A stretch of DNA of 18,997 nucleotides. Origin: Bacillota bacterium (GTDB lineage: Bacteria; Bacillota; Syntrophomonadia; Syntrophomonadales; Syntrophomonadaceae). The notes beneath the pieces are model-generated. The model was not told where the DNA came from, made no database searches, and saw nothing but the letters and a program-made list of their open reading frames with translations. The stretch spans positions 1 through 18,997 of the forward strand of contig JAEWZB010000032.1 of assembly GCA_023395515.1 (NCBI GenBank). The letters run 5' to 3'. How positions within the stretch are numbered: position 1 is the first letter of the stretch; every line of letters starts with the position of its first letter. The position numbers and the translations under genes were made by a program. Of this stretch, positions 1 through 7,229 are shown in pieces.

Positions 1-192
1 TATATTCTGACTAATACTACCGTAACTGAAAAACAAATTGGAGATATAGAAGTAGAAGATGATTTTACTTTTATCGAGGTACCTATGAATAAGGTAGATG
101 AAGTCTATAATGCTTTGGCTTACTTCAAACCAGGATGGCACCAAGTGACTAATGAAGAACATAGGAGACCGCGGGTACCTGTTTCTAAGTAA
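1..192 (+). CDS. C-terminal end of a probable DEAD-box RNA helicase (partial)
   Basis: An open frame enters from the left edge in frame 1 and stops at TAA 190-192, giving 63 residues of a C-terminus. The stretch IGDIEVEDDFTFIEVP matches the core of the DbpA-type RNA-binding domain at the end of bacterial DEAD-box helicases (YxiN/DbpA/CsdA group), which normally reads IGxIxIxDxFxFVEVP. The last 25 residues (GWHQVTNEEHRR...) do not follow the usual end of that domain. If the assignment is right, the protein remodels structured RNA such as rRNA. Only the end is visible, so no helicase motif can be checked. The next gene begins 13 bases downstream and may be cotranscribed. Confidence 0.55.
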   Translation, partial: YILTNTTVTEKQIGDIEVEDDFTFIEVPMNKVDEVYNALAYFKPGWHQVTNEEHRRPRVPVSK

Positions 193-205
193 AAGCGGAG
201 GTAGC

Positions 206-874
206 GTGAAAGAGCTGTTATCTTTTCAAGATATTTATTATGCATTTAAGGAAAATGGCAGATTTATTAAAGAATCAGGCCATATTTCTCCCGGTTCTAT
301 ACTAGTTATCCATGGCCCTTCAGGAGCAGGTAAATCTACTTTGCTTAAAATATTGGCCCGGCTCATTAAAGCAGATGGGGGTTCAGTTTTTCTGAATGGA
401 AAGGACTGGAATACTTATCCGGCTAATGAATGGCGGCTTAATGTGCATTACGTTTCTCAACAGCCGGTTATGTTTGAAGGCACTGGGGAAGATAATCTAT
501 TATTGCCTTTTAAAATTAAAATGGTAGGGGAAAAGAGAAGCCTGCCCGAACTAAACAAAATTAGCGACTATTTAGATTACTTAGGGCTGGATAAAGAGCT
601 GCTTAACCAACCGGCTAAAACCCTGTCTGGGGGAGAAAAGGCGCGTATAGCTTTACTAAGGGCAGTTTTGATTGAGCCTTTAGTATTATTGTTAGATGAG
701 CCATCTGCCTATTTAGACCAAGATAGCAGAAAAGTGACTATGCAGTTTTTAAACCAATGGTCAATTAATAACCAGGGCGGGATTATAATGGTTTCACATA
801 GTGAAGAAGACCTAAACTACCTGGATAATTACACTATTCTTAATATTGCTTCCCGGAGGCATACGAATGAGTAA
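206..874 (+). CDS. fetA: ABC transporter ATP-binding protein, FetA/YbbL type
   Basis: A 222-residue ABC ATPase that would energise the membrane protein encoded next to it. Visible motifs: Walker A GPSGAGKST (residues 37-45), Q-loop in VSQQP, signature LSGGE, Walker B LVLLLDEPS and an H-loop histidine in MVSHS. The frame is open from an ATG at 152, but that start lies inside the preceding gene. The GTG at 206 has GGAGG four bases upstream and gives a normal N-terminus (MKELLSFQDIYYAF), so I use it. The small size and the direct pairing with a UPF0014/FetB permease point to the FetAB (YbbLM) family, linked in E. coli to iron export and peroxide resistance. Iron as the substrate here is inferred from family only. 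Confidence 0.8.
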   Translation: MKELLSFQDIYYAFKENGRFIKESGHISPGSILVIHGPSGAGKSTLLKILARLIKADGGSVFLNGKDWNTYPANEWRLNVHYVSQQPVMFEGTGEDNLLLPFKIKMVGEKRSLPELNKISDYLDYLGLDKELLNQPAKTLSGGEKARIALLRAVLIEPLVLLLDEPSAYLDQDSRKVTMQFLNQWSINNQGGIIMVSHSEEDLNYLDNYTILNIASRRHTNE

Positions 875-1664
875 TAGTGGATATGTGGTAATTTCTAATG
901 GACAATTATTATTAAGTGTAAGCTTAGTCCTAATAACTGGATTAGTGTCAGCACTTTTAAAATTAGGTTTGCTTAAGTCATTACTATGGGGGACAGTGCG
1001 GGCGTTTTTACAGCTAACTTTAATAGGTTATGTATTAACTTTTGTTTTCGAGCTTAATAACTTATTAGTAATTTTAATTTTAATTTTGCTGATGTGCGGG
1101 GTAGCTAGCCGGGAGTCTGCGAAAAGAATATCTAGAGCTCCTAAAAATACAGAATTTATTGCTTTTATAGCTTTAGCTGCCAGTACTTTTTTAATAGGCA
1201 GTATAGTAGTAGTTTTAATCATAGCCCCGGAGCCTTGGTATTCACCTCGGGTAATGATCCCCATTTTTGGTATGATTTTAGGCAGTTCCATGAATGGCAT
1301 CGCCCTTGCTTTAGATAGGATGTTTAGTGAAGTTTATTCCCAGGCAGATGAAGTTGAGCAATTATTATGCTTAGGTGCCACCCCTTGGGAGGCAGTTCAA
1401 GAACAGGTGCGCAATGCTATGAAAGCTGGCATGACGCCTACTTTAAATACCTTAATGGTAGTAGGTTTAGTAAGTTTACCCGGCATGATGACCGGGCAAA
1501 TTTTAGCCGGAATGGATCCCCAATCTGCAGTTCGCTATCAGTTTGTAGTTTTGATTATGATTTCGGCAGCAGTTGCTATAGGATGCCTGATTATTATTGG
1601 ACTATCTTATAAAAAAATGTTTACTCCCGATATGGCTTTAGTGGAAAATATGAGAAATAATTAG
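867..1664 (+). CDS. fetB: FetB/YbbM (UPF0014) family membrane permease
   Basis: A 265-residue very hydrophobic protein with about six or seven membrane segments, for example residues 15-35, 40-60, 65-85 and the C-terminal LIMISAAVAIGCLIIIGL. The cytoplasmic-loop region with LGATPWEAV, the glycine/methionine segment MIPIFGMILGSSMNGIAL, and TLMVVGLVSLPGMMTGQIL are typical of the UPF0014 family (E. coli FetB, formerly YbbM). The frame is open from 846, but the ATG at 867 has GGAGG at 855-859 with seven-base spacing, so it is the likely start; it overlaps the end of the ATPase gene by eight bases, implying translational coupling. Together the two genes form a complete ABC exporter-like unit, probably for iron. 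Confidence 0.83.
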   Translation: MSNSGYVVISNGQLLLSVSLVLITGLVSALLKLGLLKSLLWGTVRAFLQLTLIGYVLTFVFELNNLLVILILILLMCGVASRESAKRISRAPKNTEFIAFIALAASTFLIGSIVVVLIIAPEPWYSPRVMIPIFGMILGSSMNGIALALDRMFSEVYSQADEVEQLLCLGATPWEAVQEQVRNAMKAGMTPTLNTLMVVGLVSLPGMMTGQILAGMDPQSAVRYQFVVLIMISAAVAIGCLIIIGLSYKKMFTPDMALVENMRNN

Positions 1665-1691
1665 TAACGATATTAATTCTTAATTATTAAT

Positions 1692-1723
1692 AAAGGCGGG
1701 AAAGTTGCATCTTTCCCGCCTTT
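1692..1723 (+). terminator. Hairpin terminator between convergent genes
   Basis: A perfect 13-bp inverted repeat (arms 1692-1704 and 1711-1723, loop TTGCAT) lies 27 bases after the permease stop. The 3' arm ends in TTT but no long T tract follows. It can form on both strands and lies between converging genes, so it may also stop chemoreceptor transcription from the right. The rest of 1724-1832 shows nothing recognisable. Confidence 0.7.
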
Positions 1724-1832
1724 ACGTAATGCCGTTTGATGTTTTTACCTTAAGTCTTATCCTTAACCCCGCACACTTGTGATGGAGGGAAGCCTATTAG
1801 TAAGGAGTAAGGGACTAACCACGCCTAACACT

Positions 1833-3362
1833 TCACGCTTCACACCTTACGGTCTCAGCCTCACTCATATTTTGCGCCTGCTTCTTGAGCTGTTCAGACA
1901 TTTGTAATAGGTTTTGGATTAAGCTATTCGTTGTTTCCAACATATTTAGCTGTTCACTGGCGATAGCACTTACTTCTTGGGTAGAAGCCGCCAGTTGTTG
2001 GGCACCGGTAGAAACATATCCTATGGAATTGCCTATCTCATCTCCCGAAGCAAGTAGTTCTTCAACTGTAGCTGATATTTCCTGTACGGTAGTATCTATT
2101 ATTCCGGCCTGTTTATCTATCTTATCAAATAATTCATAACTACTTCTTACTGCTTCGGCTTGTGCAGCAAAAGCATGGCTGGTTTGTTCAATTTTAGCAG
2201 TAGTATCATGGGTATTAGTTTCGACTAATTTAATAATCTGATTAATATTAGAGGCCGCTTTAGCGGAATCGTCGGCTAATTTCCGTACCTGTTCCGCGAC
2301 GACTGCAAAACCTTTACCAGCTTCACCGGCCCGGGCTGCTTCGATGGCAGCATTTAAGGCTAACATACCGGTTTGGTCAGCTATATTAGAAATAGTAGCT
2401 ACAATTTGTCCAATTTGAGTTGATTGTTCATTAAGTTGTTTTATGGCTGAAGTAGTATCCTCATTAGCCTCTAAGGTCGTTTCCAAGGTTTGGGTTTGAT
2501 TTTTCATGGCAGTACGGCCTTCTTCAACTATGTATATAAAATCAGTTGACATTTGACTCATTTGATTAATGCCACTACCAATACTCCGTAAAGCTTTTAG
2601 CATTTCTTCAATAATCCCGGAAGTCTTTTCGGTAAATAGAGCTTGTTCCTGGCTGGTGGTAGCTATTTCATCTATATTGTGATTAATCTGGGCAAATGCT
2701 TCATGGGTTTTTTGCGCACCTTTTTGTAAATTATGAGAAGTTATTGATAAATCGGCAGAATTGGTATTAATAATTCCGGCTTCATTTCTTAAGGTGGTAC
2801 AAAATTCTTGGGCTTTTTCTTCCCGGTCAGAAGCCAGCAGGATTAATTGCTCGGTAGCTTTGGCTCCCATTGCTGAAGCGATGGAAGTAAAAATAAAGCT
2901 AGTATAACGGATAGCTAAAGCATTGGAGGAGACTTTTAGAAAAGGAAGGGATTGCCACAAAACTATGTCGCCTAAAATGCATAAGAAACATGTGAATACG
3001 GTTAGTTTAATATCAAAATAAAACAAGGAAAAGATTATTACTAAATAGAGCATATTAACCGTTTCAATCGCGGGGGATATAACCCGGCAGGTCATAACAA
3101 TAGTAAAAGAAACCAAAACCATCAGCCACTTAGTCCAAATAGCGGTAGGATTTTGTCTGATGATAAACCAAGTTGCAATTACCGTAAAAACCCAAAAGGC
3201 CACGAACTGTATCATTACCATGGGGGTGATGGTGTCACTTGTCTGTCCGGCCGTATAAGTTCCGATAGTTGCAAGGGTAATAATGACACATACGGCAATT
3301 AATACTTTTATAGCCCGATTATGATTCTCGATCATGTTTTGATTCAATAAACTTCGTTCCAT
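1833..3362 (-). CDS. Methyl-accepting chemotaxis protein with polytopic membrane N-terminus
   Basis: A 509-residue chemoreceptor. The first ~180 residues carry about five or six hydrophobic helices (such as AIKVLIAVCVIITLATIG, MVMIQFVAFWVFTVIATWFII, MLYLVIIFSLFYF) and no clear periplasmic sensor domain. The C-terminal two thirds form the long coiled-coil signalling domain, with the hairpin tip EAARAGEAGKGFAVVAEQVR that binds CheW and CheA. No HAMP domain is evident between them. The frame is open from 3389, but the ATG at 3362 (MERSLLNQ) has GGGGAGGG with seven-base spacing on the minus strand, while the upstream Met lacks a site. A TATAAT-like hexamer at 3406-3411 (minus) may be the -10. No che genes are in the window, so it is an orphan receptor of unknown stimulus. 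Confidence 0.9.
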   Translation of the reverse strand: MERSLLNQNMIENHNRAIKVLIAVCVIITLATIGTYTAGQTSDTITPMVMIQFVAFWVFTVIATWFIIRQNPTAIWTKWLMVLVSFTIVMTCRVISPAIETVNMLYLVIIFSLFYFDIKLTVFTCFLCILGDIVLWQSLPFLKVSSNALAIRYTSFIFTSIASAMGAKATEQLILLASDREEKAQEFCTTLRNEAGIINTNSADLSITSHNLQKGAQKTHEAFAQINHNIDEIATTSQEQALFTEKTSGIIEEMLKALRSIGSGINQMSQMSTDFIYIVEEGRTAMKNQTQTLETTLEANEDTTSAIKQLNEQSTQIGQIVATISNIADQTGMLALNAAIEAARAGEAGKGFAVVAEQVRKLADDSAKAASNINQIIKLVETNTHDTTAKIEQTSHAFAAQAEAVRSSYELFDKIDKQAGIIDTTVQEISATVEELLASGDEIGNSIGYVSTGAQQLAASTQEVSAIASEQLNMLETTNSLIQNLLQMSEQLKKQAQNMSEAETVRCEA

Positions 3363-3481
3363 AAAAATTCCCTCCCCATTATTAGCCATAAATTTCTTAA
3401 TTTTAATTATAACACAACATAATTATTACTTTAGTACTAATTTAAACTTGAAAATATTCGATATTGAAATAATAGTTAAAT

Positions 3482-3505
3482 AAAAAAGCTGCCCTAAGGC
3501 AGCTC
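3482..3505 (-). terminator. Rho-independent terminator of the spore coat operon
   Basis: On the minus strand a 7-bp stem AGCTGCC/GGCAGCT with loop TTAG is followed by TTTTTT, about 20 bases past the stop of the coat gene that ends at 3525. This is a classic intrinsic terminator. Confidence 0.85.
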
Positions 3506-3524
3506 AAGGCAGTTCTTGGTTAAA

Positions 3525-3779
3525 TTAAGAACTTAATTGACTTTTTACTTGTTGAATTTCTTGTGAAGTAGCTGGGCTGGCCGGTTTATAAAAGCCTTTT
3601 TGTTCCGCCACTTGGAAAAGCTGGAACTGGAATTGTTCATCAGAATTTCTGATTTGTTGTAAAGTTTGTCTTAGCTGCTGATTAGAAGTTTCGGTTATAT
3701 AACCGGCATAACAGGTAAGGCTGCTATTGACCATGGACATAATATCATTAACCATTTCTTTATCTTGCATATTCTTCAC
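3525..3779 (-). CDS. CotF-family spore coat protein
   Basis: An 84-residue protein starting MKNMQDKEMVNDIMSMVNSSL and continuing with CYAGYITETSNQQLRQTL and AEQKGFYKP. This follows the Coat F domain pattern (DKxMVxDxLxxxK, Y...ECxNxxLRxxL, GWYxP) found in small spore coat proteins of Bacilli and Clostridia, a ferritin-like helical bundle fold. The GTG at 3779 has AAGGAG eight bases upstream on the minus strand, whereas the ATG three codons later is too far from it, so GTG is the start. It lies 13 bases after the small coat-like gene upstream and is followed by a terminator, so the pair forms a two-gene operon. Expected location: spore coat or spore surface. Confidence 0.83.
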   Translation of the reverse strand: MKNMQDKEMVNDIMSMVNSSLTCYAGYITETSNQQLRQTLQQIRNSDEQFQFQLFQVAEQKGFYKPASPATSQEIQQVKSQLSS

Positions 3780-3792
3780 TTTTTCAACTCCT

Positions 3793-3975
3793 TTATACTA
3801 AAAATGACATTAGTTTTTGTCTAGTTTGAGAAGCGGATTTAGCTGATTGTTGAAACATTTGTTTTACCTGGGGGTCTGTACAAGAATCAGCATAACTATT
3901 AAGCTTTTTCTCGGCCACCTCATGGGAACCAATTAAATGTCGTAAATTTTGCAGTTCTATTTGACTAAGACTCAA
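3793..3975 (-). CDS. Small CotF-like spore coat-associated protein
   Basis: A short helical protein of about 60 residues (MSLSQIELQNLRHLIGSHE...). The pattern ELQNLRHLIGSHE, the central DPQVKQMFQQSA and the end RQKLMSFL resemble small clostridial coat proteins encoded beside CotF homologues; it looks like one half of a ferritin-like bundle. Two starts are possible. TTG at 3973-3975 has AAGGAG eight bases upstream on the minus strand, matching the spacing of the downstream coat gene, and I prefer it. GTG at 3982-3984 would add three residues but nearly abuts that site. It is the first gene of the operon and lies downstream of a candidate sigma-G promoter. Confidence 0.72.
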   Translation of the reverse strand: MSLSQIELQNLRHLIGSHEVAEKKLNSYADSCTDPQVKQMFQQSAKSASQTRQKLMSFLV

Positions 3976-4015
3976 GTTGTACACTCCTTTCCTTTTTTTA
4001 GTTGTTTTACGGTAT

Positions 4016-4045
4016 TAGGTTGTACCATATAGAAAGGAAGTATTC
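4016..4045 (-). promoter_or_regulatory. Candidate sigma-G (forespore) promoter for the coat operon
   Basis: On the minus strand GAATA (4041-4045) is followed after exactly 18 bases by CAACCTA (4016-4022). The B. subtilis sigma-G consensus is GHATR, 18 bases, CATNHTA, so only one of twelve positions departs. The start of transcription would fall about 34 bases before the chosen TTG. Short AT-rich motifs can occur by chance. Confidence 0.35.
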
Positions 4046-4062
4046 AGTTTGCAATTTAAAAA

Positions 4063-6282
4063 TTAATTTATCACCGGAAGATAAATGAAAAAGGTTGTTC
4101 CCTGACCTAGGTTACTTTCCAGCTCGATATATCCACGGTGTTCTTCTATTATACTAAAGCAGATACTTAATCCTAACCCTGTACCGTTTTCCTTAGTAGT
4201 ATAAAAAGGTTGCCCTAGATGATTTTTGAACTTTTCGTCTATACCATTTCCATTATCAGAAATGGCTATGACCATAAACTTATCCTCTTGAACTAAGTTA
4301 GTAGAAATAGTTACTATAGCATCTTTCTTATTATCCAAGGCTTCCACACTATTTTTAACCATATTAAGGATAACTTGCTTTAACTGCTCCTCATCCACAT
4401 TAACCTTTCTTTCCTGTGGGGTTAATTGGCAAATAAGGGTTACCCCATTAATAAAAAGATGGGACTCAATTAAAGGCAGCATGGATTCAATTATTTGACT
4501 AAGTGAATTGGGCCGCAGTTGAATGGAACGTGGCTTGGAAAAAGCTAGAAAATCCATGACTACACGATTGACTTCATTGCTTGATTCCTCAATTAATGAT
4601 AAGTATTCTTTTAACTCTCCCTGTTCCAGCCGGGCGGAAGAAATTATTTGGATAAAACCCTTTATCGTAGTTAGGGGATTTTTTATTTCATGTACTATAC
4701 CTGCTGCCATTTGCCCAATAGTAGCTAATTTTTCTTTTTGTAAAAGCTTTTGTTGTTCTTCCTTAAAGGAAGTTATATCTAACGAGCATATCACCTGACC
4801 GACTACTTCGTTATCTATATTATGCACAGGTGTGATGTCATATAAGATATGTTTAAGTTTATGGCTTTGATAAGTTCTTATAGTACCTTCAAAAATGGGC
4901 AGACAATCTCGGTCATATTTTAGACCGGTATTCTTAAATTGTAATAAGGTAATTAAATTAGTTACAGTCTTGCCCATAATATCAGCCAAATCCAATTCCG
5001 TAGTGCGTATAAAAGCTAAATTAGCATTGGTTATAGATTGATTTCCGTCTAAGATTACGACCAGACTATGTACTGAATCTAAAATAGCTTGGGTTTGAAG
5101 TTCTAGATTATTTAATTCCTGTTCTTGTTTAGCTTCCCGGAAAATACAAATATAACCGCCTTCATTTATATTGATTATATTAACTGTTATTTTCAATTTA
5201 TTCCCTGTCCAGTCGTAGATTTCTTTAATCTGATTATTAATCGTTAGGATATGCTCGTTTACCCCATTTATTGAAGGTTTATTATGGGGATTAAAATAAA
5301 GACGATTAGCTAAATCATATGAGGTTGAGTTTAAGATAACTTCTTCCGGTGCTTTTAACAACTCTAAAGCCTTAGTATTAGCAAAAGACACCCGAGCTTG
5401 TTTGTCCCACATAATTACACATAAAGGCAGATTATTAAGAATAGCTTTAGTTTGCTTAAAAGTATCAGACATTTTTTTATAAGGGTAAGCAACTAAGGCT
5501 TCGAAGACCCCTTTGTAAAGGTAATAATAAAAAACCAGCTTAAACAGATGACCTAATAACATAAAAAATGATGATAGATCTATATACATAATTAAACAGA
5601 TTTCTGCATAGATGGCAAAAGGCAGTCCAAAGAAAATGTAGTAATAGGAGAAGGGGGTTTTGTCATTAGGATATTTATAAATTTTAACCATAATAACTAA
5701 GTATATAAAAATAATTATACTTTCCCACATTATTTTAGTTGAAGATACACCTTGGTGGAGGACAAATAATGGAGGCCTGGTATGCGCTAAAAAAGCCACT
5801 AATAAAATAATAAAGGCGGTGGAGGAAATTGTAATTAGAAATGATTTAAAACGGCTGGTTTTAAAATTCATTAAATTACAAACAATTAATAAAAGCATCA
5901 ATGCTTCTACTATCCGCCCTGCTACCCAAAATCTTGTACCCAGGTCAATATATCCATTTAAGGTATATCCCGTGCCAGGAAAAGCCAGGATATGGAGAAA
6001 ATCTAAGCAAGCTACGGTTAAAAAGAAGAAGCCTAAGAATCTTAGATTGAAGGGTATTCTGGCATAATTACTCCATATTAAAAGAAAGCAGCTTAAAGTG
6101 ACGACTATACAAATGCTTTCCAGTATAGTGTGGAAAAGAATAATATGGCGAGACCAATAGGGGGCAATAAGGTACGAGGTAAAACCACAAATCACCAGTA
6201 GTAAGAAAAATACTCTAATCATATGATAAAGATTTAGTTCTGAGTTAAAGAGAAATTTGGTCAATTTATTTGGTAATAACAT
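4063..6282 (-). CDS. Orphan MASE3-PAS-PAS sensor histidine kinase, possible sporulation kinase
   Basis: A 739-residue membrane kinase. The first ~260 residues hold about eight helices of MASE3 type (FLGFFFLTVACLDFLHILAFPGTG is characteristic). Two PAS-like regions follow, about 275-370 (starting LNNLPLCVIMWDKQARVSFANTKAL) and 385-500. The HisKA domain has the H-box GIVHEIKNPLTTIKG with phospho-acceptor His531; the ATPase domain has the N-box NMVKNSVEAL, G1 DNGNGID (676-682) and G2 GTGLGLS (700-706). All catalytic motifs are intact. ATG at 6282 has a GAGGT site six bases upstream. No response regulator is adjacent, as is usual for kinases feeding the Spo0A phosphorelay; the 0A box upstream and coat genes downstream support this, but it remains inference. 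Confidence 0.9.
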   Translation of the reverse strand: MLLPNKLTKFLFNSELNLYHMIRVFFLLLVICGFTSYLIAPYWSRHIILFHTILESICIVVTLSCFLLIWSNYARIPFNLRFLGFFFLTVACLDFLHILAFPGTGYTLNGYIDLGTRFWVAGRIVEALMLLLIVCNLMNFKTSRFKSFLITISSTAFIILLVAFLAHTRPPLFVLHQGVSSTKIMWESIIIFIYLVIMVKIYKYPNDKTPFSYYYIFFGLPFAIYAEICLIMYIDLSSFFMLLGHLFKLVFYYYLYKGVFEALVAYPYKKMSDTFKQTKAILNNLPLCVIMWDKQARVSFANTKALELLKAPEEVILNSTSYDLANRLYFNPHNKPSINGVNEHILTINNQIKEIYDWTGNKLKITVNIININEGGYICIFREAKQEQELNNLELQTQAILDSVHSLVVILDGNQSITNANLAFIRTTELDLADIMGKTVTNLITLLQFKNTGLKYDRDCLPIFEGTIRTYQSHKLKHILYDITPVHNIDNEVVGQVICSLDITSFKEEQQKLLQKEKLATIGQMAAGIVHEIKNPLTTIKGFIQIISSARLEQGELKEYLSLIEESSNEVNRVVMDFLAFSKPRSIQLRPNSLSQIIESMLPLIESHLFINGVTLICQLTPQERKVNVDEEQLKQVILNMVKNSVEALDNKKDAIVTISTNLVQEDKFMVIAISDNGNGIDEKFKNHLGQPFYTTKENGTGLGLSICFSIIEEHRGYIELESNLGQGTTFFIYLPVIN

Positions 6283-6335
6283 CTTCTTACCTCATCAAAT
6301 ATTATATTTTAATTTATACAACTTAGATATATATT

Positions 6336-6360
6336 GAATAGTATAAGATATATACTATTC
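6336..6360. repeat. Perfect 10-bp inverted repeat in the kinase promoter region
   Basis: Arms GAATAGTATA (6336-6345) and TATACTATTC (6351-6360) are perfectly complementary with a five-base centre. The right arm covers the region where the kinase -10 should lie. It could be an operator or a cruciform in an AT-rich leader; there is no T tract, so it is not a terminator. Confidence 0.6.
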
Positions 6361-6382
6361 TTACTTTGTCGAAATATGTCAA
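6352..6382 (-). promoter_or_regulatory. Kinase promoter with Spo0A box in the spacer
   Basis: On the minus strand a perfect -35 TTGACA lies at 6377-6382 and a weak -10 TAGTAT at 6352-6357, a long 19-base spacer. Between them, read on the plus strand at 6365-6373, is TTTGTCGAA, a perfect match to the Spo0A box TTTGTCRAA. A second TGTCAA lies exactly 10 bp further on and coincides with the -35. Long-spacer promoters with 0A boxes are known among Spo0A-controlled genes. Confidence 0.5.
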
Positions 6383-6385
6383 TAT

Positions 6386-6404
6386 AGCTTAGGGTGACTA
6401 AGCT
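6386..6404 (+). other. Orphan hairpin followed by a T-rich run
   Basis: A perfect 7-bp stem AGCTTAG/CTAAGCT with loop GGTGA is followed by CCTATTTTGTTTTT on the plus strand. It looks like a weak intrinsic terminator, but no plus-strand gene precedes it. It might end a small or antisense transcript or be chance. Confidence 0.35.
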
Positions 6405-6522
6405 CCTATTTTGTTTTTAGATTTATGAATTGAAAAGGACTTACGTACCTTTGTTTCTAATGCAGTTATTGTCTGTATTTAGATAATATTTTCGCAATAT
6501 ATCGAATTATAGATAGTATTGT

Positions 6523-6550
6523 AAAAAAAATTCCGGCTTACGGCCGGGAT
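6523..6550 (-). terminator. Intrinsic terminator of the unknown 140-residue gene
   Basis: On the minus strand CCGGC/GCCGG (loop CGTAA) is followed by eight or more T residues, 20 bases after the stop at 6570. Confidence 0.8.
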
Positions 6551-6569
6551 AAAAATTGTGCAGTTATGA

Positions 6570-6992
6570 TTATCTGCCTCTTCTCCGGGGAGTTTGGCGC
6601 TTTCTGGTATGGGCAGGTGCGGAAACATTAACTTGATTAGGCAAGTTTCCTATTATATTTAATTCATTTTGGACAAATCTATGGGCCGCTACCAGGTCAG
6701 CATTGGCATCCTTGCCCCAAACTGAAACTAAAGCATTTTCCGCACTGCTAACGCTGATTTGCACTTCATATTGCAAAACATCTATAACCTCAAATACATC
6801 AAAATCAGATGATTGGGGAAATACCGTGAAATTACTAGAAGCTATCTCGGTTTTTTGCCCATTTAGCCTATAGACTTTAATGTCAACCATTATTTCCTGA
6901 TTTTCACTTAAATTGATTACCTTTACCCAAGTGCTGGTAGAAGCATTACCCGCTGCATTTTCAACTGGTCCAGTTGAATAAACTATGCTCAC
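6570..6992 (-). CDS. Unknown beta-rich protein with arginine-rich tail
   Basis: A 140-residue protein I cannot assign. Residues 1-115 have an alternating hydrophobic/polar pattern expected of a beta-sandwich (WVKVINLSENQEIMVDIKVYRLNG, YEVQISVSSAENALVSVWG). The N-terminus MSIVYSTGPVENAAGNASTSTW is rich in small residues and is not a signal peptide. The last 13 residues are strongly basic (HTRKRQTPRRRGR). GTG at 6992 is the start, supported by AAGGTGG about nine bases upstream on the minus strand. It is monocistronic with its own terminator and divergent from the importer genes. The shape resembles small surface or spore-layer proteins of Firmicutes, but this is only an impression; a nucleic-acid or polyanion-binding role for the tail is equally possible. 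Confidence 0.75.
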   Translation of the reverse strand: MSIVYSTGPVENAAGNASTSTWVKVINLSENQEIMVDIKVYRLNGQKTEIASSNFTVFPQSSDFDVFEVIDVLQYEVQISVSSAENALVSVWGKDANADLVAAHRFVQNELNIIGNLPNQVNVSAPAHTRKRQTPRRRGR

Positions 6993-7020
6993 CTAAAAAA
7001 TCCACCTTTCAGTTTCTTAT

Positions 7021-7049
7021 TTAATTCTATTTATTCTTAATAGAATTAA
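7021..7049. repeat. 11-bp perfect inverted repeat between divergent genes
   Basis: TTAATTCTATT (7021-7031) and AATAGAATTAA (7039-7049) are perfectly complementary across seven bases. The repeat lies just upstream of the GTG at 6992 and in the shared region with the importer, so it may be an operator acting on one or both. Confidence 0.55.
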
Positions 7050-7229
7050 AGTGTTACTAAAAATGCGCAGCTAAAGACAGGTTACCGGCAGCATATGTAG
7101 TGCCCGTAGGGTGTATATAGGGACTTGAAAGCAAGCCAAGTTTTTCTAATTAGTCGGCACAGTATAAAGCAAATATCAATATAATACATCAGAACCAATA
7201 TATATTAGCTAAAACAGGAGGGGAATTAA
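7050..7229 (+). promoter_or_regulatory. Leader region of the importer operon with weak hairpins
   Basis: The stretch has an imperfect stem 7084-7090/7101-7107 (one mismatch) and a weak hairpin ACTTG (7123-7127)/CAAGT (7137-7141) followed by TTTTCT, which could attenuate transcription. A TATAAT at 7180-7185 may be the -10 of the importer operon; no good -35 is seen. I could not match the leader to a known riboswitch class. Confidence 0.3.

Noticed and set aside
7050..7229. TPP or c-di-GMP-I riboswitch before the importer
   Set aside because: The TPP motifs (CUGAGA and the GAUCUGGAUAAUGCCAGCG-like box) and the GEMM tetraloop receptor and paired regions are not present; only short fragments such as AGGTTACCG look similar.
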